64,000 nucleotides of DNA from an uncultured Bacteroides sp. (GCA_947574505.1 CANPJW010000002.1:62001-126000); one strand, 5' to 3'. Shown: positions 1 to 10,071, counted from the stretch's first letter. Notes: generated by a model from the sequence alone, not told the origin. Program-made: numbers and translations.

Positions 1-1075
1 AAATGGTACTCACCTCTTCCTGACGGCTTCCGAACGCCATACCGCTCGCATTCATCAACTGAAGGTAGTCGATAATAATGACTTTCACCCCATGCTCACG
101 CACCAGACGGCGCGCTTTTGTACGAAGTTCGAAAACTGACAAAGAAGGGGTATCATCCACATAAAGCGGTGCATCAATCAGATCCTTCAACTTATAGTCC
201 AACTGCTGCCATTCGTAATTGGCCAACTGCCCGCTCTTGATTTTCTCACTCGGAATCTCGCAGACATTCGTAATCAGACGGTTCACCAACTGGACGTTAC
301 TCATTTCAAGCGAGAACAACGCCACCGGATTCCGAAAATCAACGGCAATATTCTTTGCCATAGAAAGCACGAAAGCTGTCTTACCCATGGCAGGACGGGC
401 GGCAATAATAATAAGGTCGGAATTCTGCCAGCCGGAAGTCATCTTGTCCAATTTGGTAAAACCGCTTTCAAGACCGCTCAAACCGTCGGTCCGTGCCGCA
501 GCTTTCTGAATCAGCTTATAGGCTTCGTCAATCACCGGATTAATCTGCGTATAATCTTTCTTCATGTTCTGCTGCGAAATCTCGAAAAGCTTACCTTCCG
601 CTTCCTGCATCAGGTCGTCCACATCCAGCGTCTCATCAAAAGCCTTGCTCTGGATATTGCTCGTAAACGTAATCAACTCACGTGCCAGCGACTTCTGCGC
701 AATGATACGTGCATGATACTCAATATGCGCCGAAGAGGCGACCTTGCTACTCAACTGAGTAATATAGAACGGCCCCCCGACCTCTTCCAAATCTCCCCGC
801 TTGCTAAGCTGTTCCTTTACCGTCAGAATATCCACCGGTTTCTGGTTGATGGCAAGGTCGGTAATAGCTGCGTAAATCAACTGGTGACGGTGCTCATAAA
901 AAGATTCGGGACGAAGAATCTCGCTCACTTGCGAGTAGGCATCCTTCTCAATCATCAAAGCTCCCAACACAGCTTCTTCCAACTCAGGCGCCTGAGGCTG
1001 GATACGACCATAATCATTTACCGGTTGTACTTTGGCAGATTTTGTATTGCGGGTATTTTTTCTCTGTTCAGCCAT
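1..1075 (-). CDS. dnaB: Replicative DNA helicase DnaB, N-terminal part (gene runs off the window start)
   Basis: Minus-strand reading from the ATG at 1075: MAEQRKNTRNTKSAKVQPVNDYGRIQPQAPELEEAVLGALMIEKDAY...; Walker A-like ARPAMGKTAF and IIIDYLQLM motifs. Confidence 0.93.
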   Translation of the reverse strand, partial: MAEQRKNTRNTKSAKVQPVNDYGRIQPQAPELEEAVLGALMIEKDAYSQVSEILRPESFYEHRHQLIYAAITDLAINQKPVDILTVKEQLSKRGDLEEVGGPFYITQLSSKVASSAHIEYHARIIAQKSLARELITFTSNIQSKAFDETLDVDDLMQEAEGKLFEISQQNMKKDYTQINPVIDEAYKLIQKAAARTDGLSGLESGFTKLDKMTSGWQNSDLIIIAARPAMGKTAFVLSMAKNIAVDFRNPVALFSLEMSNVQLVNRLITNVCEIPSEKIKSGQLANYEWQQLDYKLKDLIDAPLYVDDTPSLSVFELRTKARRLVREHGVKVIIIDYLQLMNASGMAFGSRQEEVSTI

Positions 1076-1305
1076 GGAGATATTTACTATTTTGTAATTT
1101 ACTATTTTTTTGCGACCGGACAGGTTCCTTTATAACAGAGCTTCTCCGGTCGGGACGACAAAGATAGAATATAATCACGAAGAATGAATAAGGAAAAATG
1201 AAGATTTTACTAACTTTGCCCCCGAATCACATTAAGCCACGATTAATTGTGGTGTGCACCACTACAAATAGTAAATTGTAAATCGTAAATCGTAACATAG
1301 TACAT

Positions 1306-2136
1306 ATGATCGTTTTTCCGAATATCAAAATAAACCTGGGACTCTCCATCACAGAGAAACGCCCGGACGGTTATCATAACCTGGAAACAGTTTTCTATCC
1401 AGTAGCCCTCGAGGATGCTCTCGAAATCCGCGCTCTCCCCGAAGCAGATAAGAAAATCACTCTCCACCAATATGGAATGGAGATAACCGGCAATCCGGAA
1501 GACAATCTGGTGGCAAAAGCTTATTCACTTCTGGACAAGGAGTTCCACCTTCCCCCTGTCGAGATTCATCTATATAAGCATATCCCTTCGGGAGCCGGTC
1601 TTGGCGGCGGTTCGTCAGATGCCGCCTTTATGCTGAAACTGCTCAACGGGCATTTCCACCTGAACTTATCCGAAGAGCAACTCGAAATATACGCCGCTAC
1701 TTTGGGGGCAGACTGTGCTTTCTTTATCAAGAACAAGCCTGTCTACGCCGAAGGCATCGGCAACATCTTCTCGCCAATCGAACTTTCATTAAAAGGTTAT
1801 CAGATTATGATTGTGAAGCCGGACGTCTTTGTTTCCACCCGCGAAGCCTTCGCGAACATTCATCCCCATCATCCCGAATATCCGGTCAAAGAGGTAATCC
1901 GTCGTCCGGTGGCAGAATGGAAGGATACATTAATCAACGATTTCGAGGCAAGCGTCTTCCCGCAACACCCCGTCATCGGAGAAATCAAACAAGAACTCTA
2001 TAATCAGGGGGCAATCTATGCTTCCATGAGCGGCTCCGGTTCTTCCGTGTTCGGGCTGTTCGCACCGGATGCTGCGCTGCCGGAAATAAACCGGAAAAGT
2101 AACTCGTTTTGTTTTAAAGGCACGTTAGGCCAATAG
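1306..2136 (+). CDS. ispE: 4-diphosphocytidyl-2-C-methyl-D-erythritol kinase
   Basis: GHMP kinase motif [16 protein letters not shown]-terminal [27 protein letters not shown]. Confidence 0.95.
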   Translation: MIVFPNIKINLGLSITEKRPDGYHNLETVFYPVALEDALEIRALPEADKKITLHQYGMEITGNPEDNLVAKAYSLLDKEFHLPPVEIHLYKHIPSGAGLGGGSSDAAFMLKLLNGHFHLNLSEEQLEIYAATLGADCAFFIKNKPVYAEGIGNIFSPIELSLKGYQIMIVKPDVFVSTREAFANIHPHHPEYPVKEVIRRPVAEWKDTLINDFEASVFPQHPVIGEIKQELYNQGAIYASMSGSGSSVFGLFAPDAALPEINRKSNSFCFKGTLGQ

Positions 2137-2138
2137 TC

Positions 2139-2166
2139 CTTTGCCGGAAATTATGTTCCGGCAAAG
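2139..2166 (+). terminator. Hairpin just after ispE
   Basis: ctttgccggaa / ttccggcaaag 11-bp perfect stem, 6-nt loop; T tract is weak. Confidence 0.6.
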
Positions 2167-2443
2167 TTTCAGAAACCTAACATTGCAGCAGGATGTATAT
2201 TCAGCACACGACAAAGCATACGAGCTATTTTTAAACAGGCTCTAAATGTTTTATAATTCAAAACCCAAGTAACACCCGTACAAAGAACGGTACCACGACT
2301 CACGTCGTAGTACCGTCACAACACAAACACAAAATAAAACACGACAAAACTACTATGCAACCTCCTGTCTATACCGGGGAGGTATAAGTACTGCTTATGT
2401 ATATTCACATACTCATAACCAGCTTCAGGACGATTAGCATCAA

Positions 2444-2473
2444 TTAAACAAATCGCATGCACGATTTGTTTAA
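2444..2473 (-). terminator. Hairpin downstream of galE
   Basis: ttaaacaaatcg / cgatttgtttaa 12-bp perfect stem, 6-nt loop, 31 bp past the galE stop. Confidence 0.55.
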
Positions 2474-2504
2474 ACTCTTATGTAGATTAAAATATGTTTC
2501 CTTC

Positions 2505-3539
2505 TTACTGAATACCTCTCTCACGAAGTTTCAGCTGCCAGTTCCAGGCAGAGCGTAAAGTATCTTCCAAAGTTTCTACGGCTTTCCACCCCAATTCATT
2601 ATTGGCGAAATCGGGGTTCGCCCATACTTTCTCAATATCACCGGCACGACGTCCGACAATCTGATAATTCAACTTCACACCGGTAGCTTTTTCAAAGCCA
2701 TTGATTAATTCCAATACGGAAACACCGCGTCCCGTACCGATATTGAATACTTCCACTTTTTCTTTCTGTCCCTTTTCCAAGATACGGCGGATAGCAATCA
2801 CGTGCGCTTTAGCCAAATCGACTACATTGATAAAGTCACGGATACAAGAGCCGTCGGGTGTATCATAATCATCACCAAACACGCTAAGTTTCTCACGGAT
2901 ACCCATAGCAGTCTGAGTCAGATAAGGAATCAGGTTTTGAGGAACGCCATTCGGCAGTTCACCCAGCAATGCGGTAGGATGCGCGCCAATCGGGTTGAAA
3001 TAACGCAGCATGATAGCATTGATCGGAGCACCGGAAGCTACTGTATCGCGGATAATCTCTTCATTAATCTGTTTGGTATTTCCGTAAGGCGATTCCGCTT
3101 TCTTAATCGGAGCTTTCTCAGTCACCGGCAGTTCGTCCGGCTGACCGTATACTGTACAGGAAGAAGAGAACACAATACCTTCCACTCCATGTTTAGGCAT
3201 CAATTCGAGAAGATTGATCAAAGAGACCAGGTTATTGCGATAATAAAGCAACGGTTTCTCTACCGACTCTCCTACGGCTTTGCTCGCTGCAAAGTGAATA
3301 ATAGCCTTAATTCCTTTATATTTTGTAAATACGGCATCCAGCCCTGCAAAATCCAAACAATCCAATTTCTCGAACACCGGACGAATACCTGATACTTTCT
3401 CTATATTGTCAACAACGTCGGCACTTGAATTTGATAAATTATCAATGATAATTACTTCATATCCACTGTTTTGTAGTTCCACTACGGTGTGAGAACCAAT
3501 ATATCCCGTCCCGCCCGTTACTAAAATTCTTTCTTTCAT
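2505..3539 (-). CDS. galE: UDP-glucose 4-epimerase
   Basis: MKERILVTGGTGYIGSHTVVELQNSGYEVIIIDNLSNSS, SSSCTVYG, YGNTK catalytic motif. Confidence 0.95.
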   Translation of the reverse strand: MKERILVTGGTGYIGSHTVVELQNSGYEVIIIDNLSNSSADVVDNIEKVSGIRPVFEKLDCLDFAGLDAVFTKYKGIKAIIHFAASKAVGESVEKPLLYYRNNLVSLINLLELMPKHGVEGIVFSSSCTVYGQPDELPVTEKAPIKKAESPYGNTKQINEEIIRDTVASGAPINAIMLRYFNPIGAHPTALLGELPNGVPQNLIPYLTQTAMGIREKLSVFGDDYDTPDGSCIRDFINVVDLAKAHVIAIRRILEKGQKEKVEVFNIGTGRGVSVLELINGFEKATGVKLNYQIVGRRAGDIEKVWANPDFANNELGWKAVETLEDTLRSAWNWQLKLRERGIQ

Positions 3540-3585
3540 ATTCTTTATAAATGGTTAGTTTTCCGGCTTTTTGTCGTTTGAGCTA

Positions 3586-3615
3586 CAAAATTATGGAAAT
3601 AAAATGAAAATCCAA
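3586..3615 (-). promoter_or_regulatory. Putative Bacteroides-type promoter for galE
   Basis: Minus strand TTG-N19-TAATTTTG (matches TTG/TAnnTTTG) about 47 bp upstream of galE. Confidence 0.6.
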
Positions 3616-3685
3616 CAATTTACGGCCATTTATTTCAATAAAAAATAATCAAAGAACGATTTTACGGAAATCGGATATAAAAAAA

Positions 3686-3736
3686 GAATTGGAAATCCGC
3701 AGTCTGCATGTCGCCACACAACGGGGTTTCCAATTC
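3686..3736 (-). terminator. Putative terminator of the rnf operon
   Basis: gaattggaaa / tttccaattc 10-bp stem; on the minus strand followed by TTTTTTT. Confidence 0.65.
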
Positions 3737-3764
3737 CTATCAATCAATTATCAACTGTAAGTCT

Positions 3765-4337
3765 TTACACTACGCCGGAGAATCCCATGAATGCCATAGC
3801 AAGCAGACCGGCGGTAATCAAGGCAATCGGAGTGCCTTGCATTCCTTTCGGAACTTTCACCAGGCTCATCTGTTCGCGCAGTCCGGCAAAGAGCACCAGT
3901 GCCAGCCCGAAGCCGATAGCCGTAGAGAACGCGTACACAACACCCGTCAGCAGGTCATAGTCTTTCTGAATCACCAGGATAGCCACACCAAGGATACAAC
4001 AGTTGGTTGTAATCAAGGGCAAGAACACGCCCAACGCCTGATACAGGGCAGGCGATACTTTTTTCAGAATGATTTCCACCATCTGCACCAGTCCGGCAAT
4101 GACCAGGATGAATGTAATGGTCTGCAAATATCCCAGCCCGAAGACATCCAATACAAACTTCTGAATCAGGAAAGTAACAATGGTAGCGATGGTCAACACG
4201 AAAGCAACTGCAGCGCTCATACCCATCGCAGTTTCCACCTTCTTGGATACGCCCAGGAACGGACAGATACCCAGGAACTGCGACAACACGATGTTGTTTA
4301 CAAAGATTGCCGAAATAAATATCAATATATATTCCAT
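3765..4337 (-). CDS. rnfA: Electron transport complex subunit RnfA/RsxA
   Basis: MEYILIFISAIFVNNIVLSQFLGICPFLGVSKKVETAMGMS; polytopic; last of the rnf cluster. Confidence 0.95.
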   Translation of the reverse strand: MEYILIFISAIFVNNIVLSQFLGICPFLGVSKKVETAMGMSAAVAFVLTIATIVTFLIQKFVLDVFGLGYLQTITFILVIAGLVQMVEIILKKVSPALYQALGVFLPLITTNCCILGVAILVIQKDYDLLTGVVYAFSTAIGFGLALVLFAGLREQMSLVKVPKGMQGTPIALITAGLLAMAFMGFSGVV

Positions 4338-4359
4338 ATTCTTTTCTTATTTAATTGAA

Positions 4360-4944
4360 TTAGGCTTTCTTGAGACTGTTAATCAGCGCAATGAGGTATC
4401 CCAAAGCGATGAAAGCACCCGGAGCCAATACAAATACCAACATTCCATATTCTTCCGGCATGATGGTCAGATCGAAAATCTTACCGGTTCCAAGGAATTC
4501 GCGGACAGCACCCAGCAATGTCAGGGCAATGGTGAAACCAAGTCCCATGCCGATACCGTCGAACATAGAAGCGACCGCGTTATTCTTGGCAGCGAAGGCT
4601 TCGGCACGTCCCAACACAATACAGTTCACCACAATCAACGGGATGAAAAGACCGAGCGTAGCGTACAGTCCCGGCACGTATGCCTGCATCACCATTTGGA
4701 GCAAGGTTACGAAAGACGCGATCACCACGATAAACGACGGGATACGCACCATATCCGGAATCAGGTTCTTGATTAAAGAGATCACCACGTTCGAGCAGAT
4801 CAATACGAACATGGTAGCCAGTCCCATACCCATACCGTTGATGGCCGACGAAGTCGTACCCAATGTAGGACACATACCGAGCAGGAGTACAAACGTAGGA
4901 TTCTCTTTGATAATCCCGTTCATCATTACTTTAAAGTTATTCAT
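4360..4944 (-). CDS. rnfE: Electron transport complex subunit RnfE/RsxE
   Basis: NPTFVLLLGMCPTLGTTSSAINGMGMG. Confidence 0.95.
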   Translation of the reverse strand: MNNFKVMMNGIIKENPTFVLLLGMCPTLGTTSSAINGMGMGLATMFVLICSNVVISLIKNLIPDMVRIPSFIVVIASFVTLLQMVMQAYVPGLYATLGLFIPLIVVNCIVLGRAEAFAAKNNAVASMFDGIGMGLGFTIALTLLGAVREFLGTGKIFDLTIMPEEYGMLVFVLAPGAFIALGYLIALINSLKKA

Positions 4945-4958
4945 ATCTGTCTCCTTTC

Positions 4959-5696
4959 TTATTTAGCACTGACCGAATCAGTAAGTTCAACTTTAATCGT
5001 AGCTCCCGTAGCAGCGTCAGAGTCTGCGCCTGTAGCCTTTTGAGAAGCACCGCTGACACCGTTCACTTCACCACCTTCTGCCTTATAAGCCTGATAAGCA
5101 GCATTTACAGCATTCAGAAATGCACGTGAAGTAATAGTAGAAGCTGTAATGGCGTCCACCTGTCCGCCGTCCTTGCTGACAGTCAGCGGAGCTTCACCCG
5201 GATTCATGCCCAAGATAGACCTCGCACTTTCTTCATGCGACACCGCCTGTTCGCTTTTGGCAGGGTCATAAGCACCAAACCATTTGTCGGCCTTCGAGCC
5301 CAGCCCCGGAGTTTCCGCATGAGCCAGCAGAGAGTAATTATAGATTTTGCCTTCGGCATTAAAGCCTACCAGCACTTTCAGTTCGCCGCCGAATCCCATC
5401 GACTTGGCTTCAACAGCCGTACCGACCAGCTCTTCGCCGTTCTTTGCCGGATAGACGATAAAGTCAACGAATTTCTTTCCGTCTTTCTCACCGAAAATAG
5501 TATCGCTTTCCGCTACCGGATTGTTCGTAAATTCGGGAAGAACCTTCTTCAAAGCCTCGTTCAGCGTCTTTGCGTTCGCTTCGGCGATAGGGCCTTTCGT
5601 CAGTTCGTTTACATAAGCCAGCAACGCTACGGAAACAGCAGTCACGCCCGTAAGTACCAGCAACATATTCTTTAAAGATGATTCTAACTTTTTCAT
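4959..5696 (-). CDS. rnfG: Electron transport complex subunit RnfG/RsxG (FMN-binding)
   Basis: FMN-attachment type DAITASTITSRAFLNAV motif, N-terminal TM helix. Confidence 0.93.
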   Translation of the reverse strand: MKKLESSLKNMLLVLTGVTAVSVALLAYVNELTKGPIAEANAKTLNEALKKVLPEFTNNPVAESDTIFGEKDGKKFVDFIVYPAKNGEELVGTAVEAKSMGFGGELKVLVGFNAEGKIYNYSLLAHAETPGLGSKADKWFGAYDPAKSEQAVSHEESARSILGMNPGEAPLTVSKDGGQVDAITASTITSRAFLNAVNAAYQAYKAEGGEVNGVSGASQKATGADSDAATGATIKVELTDSVSAK

Positions 5697-6700
5697 TTCT
5701 TCTTCGCTACCTCCCCAAAGCGTTTTGGTTTACAATAGGTGTTAATCAGCGGAGTGAACGCATTCATAATCAGGATGGCGAACGACATACCTTCGGGATA
5801 AGCACCGAACAGACGGATGACAACCGTCAGCAGACCGATACATACACCATAAATCAACATTCCTTTCTTACTCATCGGAGAAGTCACATAGTCGGTTGCC
5901 ATAAAGACAGCACCCAGCATCAGACCACCGGAGAGCAACTGCAATACCGGAGAAACATATTTTTCCGGATCTGCCAGGTGCATGATACCTGCAAAGATAA
6001 ACACGGTAGCCAGAATAGACACAGGAATATGCCACGTGATGATCTTCTTCCAGAGCATATAAACCAGTCCGAGCAATAGAGCCAATGCACTCACTTCACC
6101 CAAGCATCCGCCATTCTGTCCGATCAGCAAACTCAATGCATCCGGAATCCGGTTTAAAGCATCCATAGCCGCACTCTTATCTGCAGCATGAATCGCTTGT
6201 TTCATCAATGCCAGCGGAGTGGCACCGGTGGTAGCATCCGTATAAGCGGTCAACTGTCCGACTACCGGCCAGCTGGTCATCTGCACCGGGAAAGAGAGCA
6301 ACAGGAACACACGTCCTGCCAGTGCCGGGTTGAAAGGATTGCAACCCAGTCCGCCGAAAGACATCTTGCCTACACCGATAGCAAACAGTGCACCCAGAAT
6401 GATAATCCAGATAGGAAGATTAGACGGTAAGTTGAATGCCAGCAACACACCTGTGATGATGGCAGAGCCGTCGCAGATGGTGGTGGTAGGTTTCTTCAGT
6501 AGATATTTTCCGATCGCCCATTCGAAGAACAAACAAGCTGCAACGGAAGTAGCCGTGACAATCAGGGCACCCAGTCCGAAGAAATAGAGAGACACCAGAA
6601 AAGCCGGAATCAGTGCGATCAGCACGCCATACATATTTTTCTGTACGCTGTCTCCGCCATGAACGTGGGGTGATAGTGATACGATTAATTTATTTTCCAT
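5693..6700 (-). CDS. rnfD: Electron transport complex subunit RnfD/RsxD
   Basis: LIVSLSPHVHGGDSVQKNMYGV; TGATPLALM flavin-site motif. Confidence 0.95.
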   Translation of the reverse strand: MENKLIVSLSPHVHGGDSVQKNMYGVLIALIPAFLVSLYFFGLGALIVTATSVAACLFFEWAIGKYLLKKPTTTICDGSAIITGVLLAFNLPSNLPIWIIILGALFAIGVGKMSFGGLGCNPFNPALAGRVFLLLSFPVQMTSWPVVGQLTAYTDATTGATPLALMKQAIHAADKSAAMDALNRIPDALSLLIGQNGGCLGEVSALALLLGLVYMLWKKIITWHIPVSILATVFIFAGIMHLADPEKYVSPVLQLLSGGLMLGAVFMATDYVTSPMSKKGMLIYGVCIGLLTVVIRLFGAYPEGMSFAILIMNAFTPLINTYCKPKRFGEVAKKK

Positions 6701-6705
6701 ATTCG

Positions 6706-8043
6706 TTATTTTTTAGCTTGACGTGCGCGAATCATAGCTCCGACCTTACCTTTGCCCAGACGACAATAGTCGAGCAGCGGACGGTTGGCAGGACAAGTGA
6801 ACTGGCAAGAGCCGCACTCGATACAATCCATGATTCTCTCTTTTTCCATTGTTTCAAAATCTCCGTTTTCGGACAAAGCTCCGAGCAAGTAGGGTTCCAG
6901 TCCCATCGGGCAAGCGCTCACACACTTCGCGCAACGGATACAAGTCTGCGCCTCACCGCGTTTGGCTTCCTTCCGATTCATAATCAGGATACCGGAACTG
7001 CCCTTCGCAGTAGGAACCTCGATATTTACGAGCGCCTTACCCATCATCGGACCGCCGCCGATTACTTTTCCCGTATCTTCGGGCAGACCGCCGCAAGCGT
7101 CGATCAACTGCTTCATCGGCGTACCGATACGAGCCAGGAAGTTGGAAGGTTTCGCCACCGACTTTCCTGTCACGGTAATCACACGTTCGAACAACGGCTT
7201 ATTTTTCTGTACAGCTTCATAAACGGCAAATGCTGTTCCCACGTTCTGCACGACTGCTCCCGTAGAGATAGGCAATGCGCCGCTCGCCACCTGACGTTTG
7301 GTGATCGCATCGATCAGCTGTTTTTCACCTCCTTGCGGATATTTCACCTTCAAGGGCACTACCTCGATGCCAGCATAGCCGGAAGCCACTTTGGTCATCA
7401 GTTCGATAGCATCCGGCTTATTATTTTCGATTCCGATAAATGCCTTGTTCACTTTCACCGCTTTCATCAGGATAGAAACACCTACCATAATTTCTTCCGC
7501 GTGTTCCAGCATCAGCTGATGGTCGGCAGTCAGGTAAGGTTCACACTCTACGGCATTGATAATCACACATTCAGCCTTGAAAGAAGGAGGAGGACAAAGT
7601 TTCACCTGCGTAGGGAAACAAGCACCGCCCAGACCTACGATTCCGGCATCGGCAATCTTCTTCACGATCTCTTCTGTGGAAAGTTCACACTCTTTCACCA
7701 GTGTGGTGCTACGGTCGATTGTTTCTTCCCATTCGTCGCCTTCCACATCAATGAAGATGGCAGGTTTCGCATAACCGCTGGCATCGACTATAGTATCAAT
7801 CTTCGCCACTTTACCACTGACCGAAGAGTGAATTGCTGCCGAAACAAAGCCGGCAGGTTCGGCAATCTTAGTGCCCACCTTTACCACATCACCTTTCGCA
7901 ACAATCGGTTTTGCAGGCGCACCGATGTGCTGCCCCAGCAGGATAACTGCCTTTGCAGGAACTTCCGCCGTGATAATAGGTTGATGTGCCGACAATTTAT
8001 TTTCGTGTGGATGAACTCCACCAATTGAAAATGTCTTTAACAT
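6706..8043 (-). CDS. rnfC: Electron transport complex subunit RnfC/RsxC
   Basis: GGVHPHENK; two CxxCxxC-type ferredoxin motifs (CIRCAKCVSACPMGLEP, CIECGSCQFTCPANRP). Confidence 0.95.
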   Translation of the reverse strand: MLKTFSIGGVHPHENKLSAHQPIITAEVPAKAVILLGQHIGAPAKPIVAKGDVVKVGTKIAEPAGFVSAAIHSSVSGKVAKIDTIVDASGYAKPAIFIDVEGDEWEETIDRSTTLVKECELSTEEIVKKIADAGIVGLGGACFPTQVKLCPPPSFKAECVIINAVECEPYLTADHQLMLEHAEEIMVGVSILMKAVKVNKAFIGIENNKPDAIELMTKVASGYAGIEVVPLKVKYPQGGEKQLIDAITKRQVASGALPISTGAVVQNVGTAFAVYEAVQKNKPLFERVITVTGKSVAKPSNFLARIGTPMKQLIDACGGLPEDTGKVIGGGPMMGKALVNIEVPTAKGSSGILIMNRKEAKRGEAQTCIRCAKCVSACPMGLEPYLLGALSENGDFETMEKERIMDCIECGSCQFTCPANRPLLDYCRLGKGKVGAMIRARQAKK

Positions 8044-8067
8044 ACAATTCTGTATTTTATTCTGTTA

Positions 8068-8997
8068 TTATTCTGTTACTTTCGGAGCTTCAGCCGTTTC
8101 TTTCGGAGCAGCAGCCGTTTCTTTCGGAGCAACTGCAGCCTTCGGAGCAGCAGCCGTAGCCTCTTCCGTCTTCGGCTTGCGCGGCGGGAAATTCAATGCG
8201 ACAATGGTTCCTTGCGGACAGACTTCCTCACACTTGCGGCAAGATTTGCACTTGGCCGGGTCGATGTAAGCCAGGTTGTTCTCCAGCGTAATAGCCTCAA
8301 ACGGACAAGTCTTCACACACTTGCCACAGCCGATACAGCTAACGGTACAAGCCTTGCGTGCCACGGCACCCTTGTCCTTATTCACACAAGAGACGTACAC
8401 ACGGCGCGACTTCTTGCCTTGCGGACGAATCTCGATAATCGCTTTCGGACACGCCTTCACACAAGCTCCACAAGCCGTACATTTCGCTTCGTCCACTTCG
8501 GGAATACCCGTTTCGGGATTCATGTGGATAGCGTCGAACCGGCAGGCAGCCACACAGTCGCCACATCCCAGACAGCCGTAGCTACAACCGGTTTCTCCAC
8601 CATACAGTGAAGCGGCGATAGCACAACTCTTCGCACCGTCGTACTGGTTGGTACGCGGGCGGTTGGCGCACGTTCCGTTACATCTTACCACTGCTACCAT
8701 CGGTTCAGCTTCACCGGCTGCCAGTCCGAGGATATCAGCAATCTTTGCCATGACAGGTTGTCCGCCTACGGGACAGAACTTGCCATCCAGTGAGCCGGCT
8801 TTGACGCAAGCATCGGCAAAGCCGCTACAACCGGGATAGCCACATCCGCCGCAATTCGCCTGAGGAAGCACCTCCCCCACCTGGGCAATCCGCGGATCTT
8901 CATACACGGCGAATTTCTTGGAAGCCACATAAAGAATAGCGGCCAATACGAGCGCTATAGCTCCCAATGAAATCACTGCAATCAGAATCAAATTCAT
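8068..8997 (-). CDS. rnfB: Electron transport complex subunit RnfB with extra ferredoxin motifs and a low-complexity P/A/K/E tail
   Basis: VLPQANCGGCGYPGCSGFADAC; multiple CxxCxxCxxxC motifs; C-terminus PKAAVAPKETAAAPKETAEAPKVTE. Confidence 0.94.
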   Translation of the reverse strand: MNLILIAVISLGAIALVLAAILYVASKKFAVYEDPRIAQVGEVLPQANCGGCGYPGCSGFADACVKAGSLDGKFCPVGGQPVMAKIADILGLAAGEAEPMVAVVRCNGTCANRPRTNQYDGAKSCAIAASLYGGETGCSYGCLGCGDCVAACRFDAIHMNPETGIPEVDEAKCTACGACVKACPKAIIEIRPQGKKSRRVYVSCVNKDKGAVARKACTVSCIGCGKCVKTCPFEAITLENNLAYIDPAKCKSCRKCEEVCPQGTIVALNFPPRKPKTEEATAAAPKAAVAPKETAAAPKETAEAPKVTE

Positions 8998-9004
8998 AAT
9001 GTTT

Positions 9005-9430
9005 TTAGTTATTTATTGGTTTTATAGTAAATGAAAATTTTTGCTTCAATCGTGTTTTATTGAGCCACAAGACGAAATAATAAGGCGCGAGGACAGCCAG
9101 AGAAAGAAGTGCTGCATACAACTCATTCTCTATCCACGCCATCAAAAGAAACAATGAAAATATAAGAAGTACGAAAGGAAGTACGAAAGCCAATGACACT
9201 GCCATCATGCCCATCGATGTTTCGCCGACCACCATCACCTTCTCTCCCACCTGATAGGAAGAAGCTGCGGTATCTATAATATCTATGATTTTGTCCTTAC
9301 TATCCGCCGAGGAACAATGCCCCTTTGCGCTACAAGCCGCACAAGCCGATGTCTGGACAATCCTCACCGACAGATGAGAACCCTGTATGTTTTCCACAAT
9401 ACCCAGATGCTTTATAGTATTATTCGTCAT
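9005..9430 (-). CDS. SoxR-reducing system protein RseC family
   Basis: TSACAACSAKGHCSSADSKDK Cys motif plus two TM helices; directly upstream of rnfB. Confidence 0.88.
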   Translation of the reverse strand: MTNNTIKHLGIVENIQGSHLSVRIVQTSACAACSAKGHCSSADSKDKIIDIIDTAASSYQVGEKVMVVGETSMGMMAVSLAFVLPFVLLIFSLFLLMAWIENELYAALLSLAVLAPYYFVLWLNKTRLKQKFSFTIKPINN

Positions 9431-9595
9431 TTTGCAAACTCAACATTACAAATCGCGGCAAATTTAATCATTATTTGTGAACTACGAAGCATTCCCCATA
9501 TTTTTTCTACATAATAAATTGTTATTTCTTCCATTTTCGTTATCGCACACGGAAAAAGATATAGCTACTATTTGATATGTTTGCAGCAAAAAAAG

Positions 9596-9623
9596 GCAGG
9601 CGGGAAATTTTTTTCCCGCCTGC
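9596..9623 (-). terminator. Intrinsic terminator of the 9648-9934 small gene
   Basis: gcaggcggga / tcccgcctgc perfect stem; on the minus strand followed by CTTTTTTTG. Confidence 0.8.
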
Positions 9624-9647
9624 TGCTCTTTGACTTTATCTGTTTTT

Positions 9648-9934
9648 TCACTGTTCTCCCCGCTCCTCCTCTCTTCTCTTTCTGTGCTCCAGATACAGCA
9701 ACTTCCATTTATCCAAATACGCCTCGATTTCCTCCTCACTAAAGGAGTCAAAAAAGAAATCGACAACTTCTACGTAATGACTCAATCTGCCATCCAGCCC
9801 TTTTTTACATCATTGTAGGTAGAATGCCCGATACCTATTGCCTTATACACTTCAGGATTCTTCAAACCCAAACGGCCTTGCAACTCTGAAATACAAGCGC
9901 CCAAACTCTCATAACAAGCTTTTTCTTTTTTCAT
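9648..9934 (-). pseudogene. Small protein split by a -1 frame change (programmed frameshift or indel)
   Basis: 0-frame: MKKEKACYESLGACISELQGRLGLKNPEVYKAIGIGHSTYNDVKKGWMAD*. A -1 shift at A_AAA_AAG (9800-9806) gives ...DVKKGLDGRLSHYVEVVDFFFDSFSEEEIEAYLDKWKLLYLEHRKRREEERGEQ*. Own promoter and terminator. Confidence 0.65.
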
Positions 9935-10063
9935 TCTTATTTATTGTTAAAAACACACCATAACGATTAATTATTTTAACTTTTATCCCGTATGTCGGGA
10001 TGATGTTTATTCTGTCTTTGCTAATTTTACACCGTGTTTTAAAGCACATTCGTGTTTTTTTCG

Positions 10064-10071
10064 CAAAGGTA
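10064..10071 (-). promoter_or_regulatory. Putative -7 element (TACCTTTG) for the small split gene
   Basis: Minus strand TACCTTTG matches TAnnTTTG, 130 bp upstream of the ATG at 9934. Confidence 0.45.

Noticed and set aside
1243-1470. 75-aa minus ORF overlapping the ispE start
   Set aside because: Antisense to a conserved gene and low-complexity composition.
3708-4358. 216-aa plus ORF opposite rnfA
   Set aside because: Antisense to a conserved gene, His/Gln-rich composition typical of shadow frames.
6613-8028. 471-aa plus-strand ORF opposite rnfC
   Set aside because: Shadow ORF; the minus strand encodes a clear RnfC and the plus product has no recognisable motifs.
9482-9766. 94-aa minus ORF in the supplied track
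   Set aside because: Wrong frame: it runs through the terminator hairpin, while the frame of the small gene is explained by the -1 shift.
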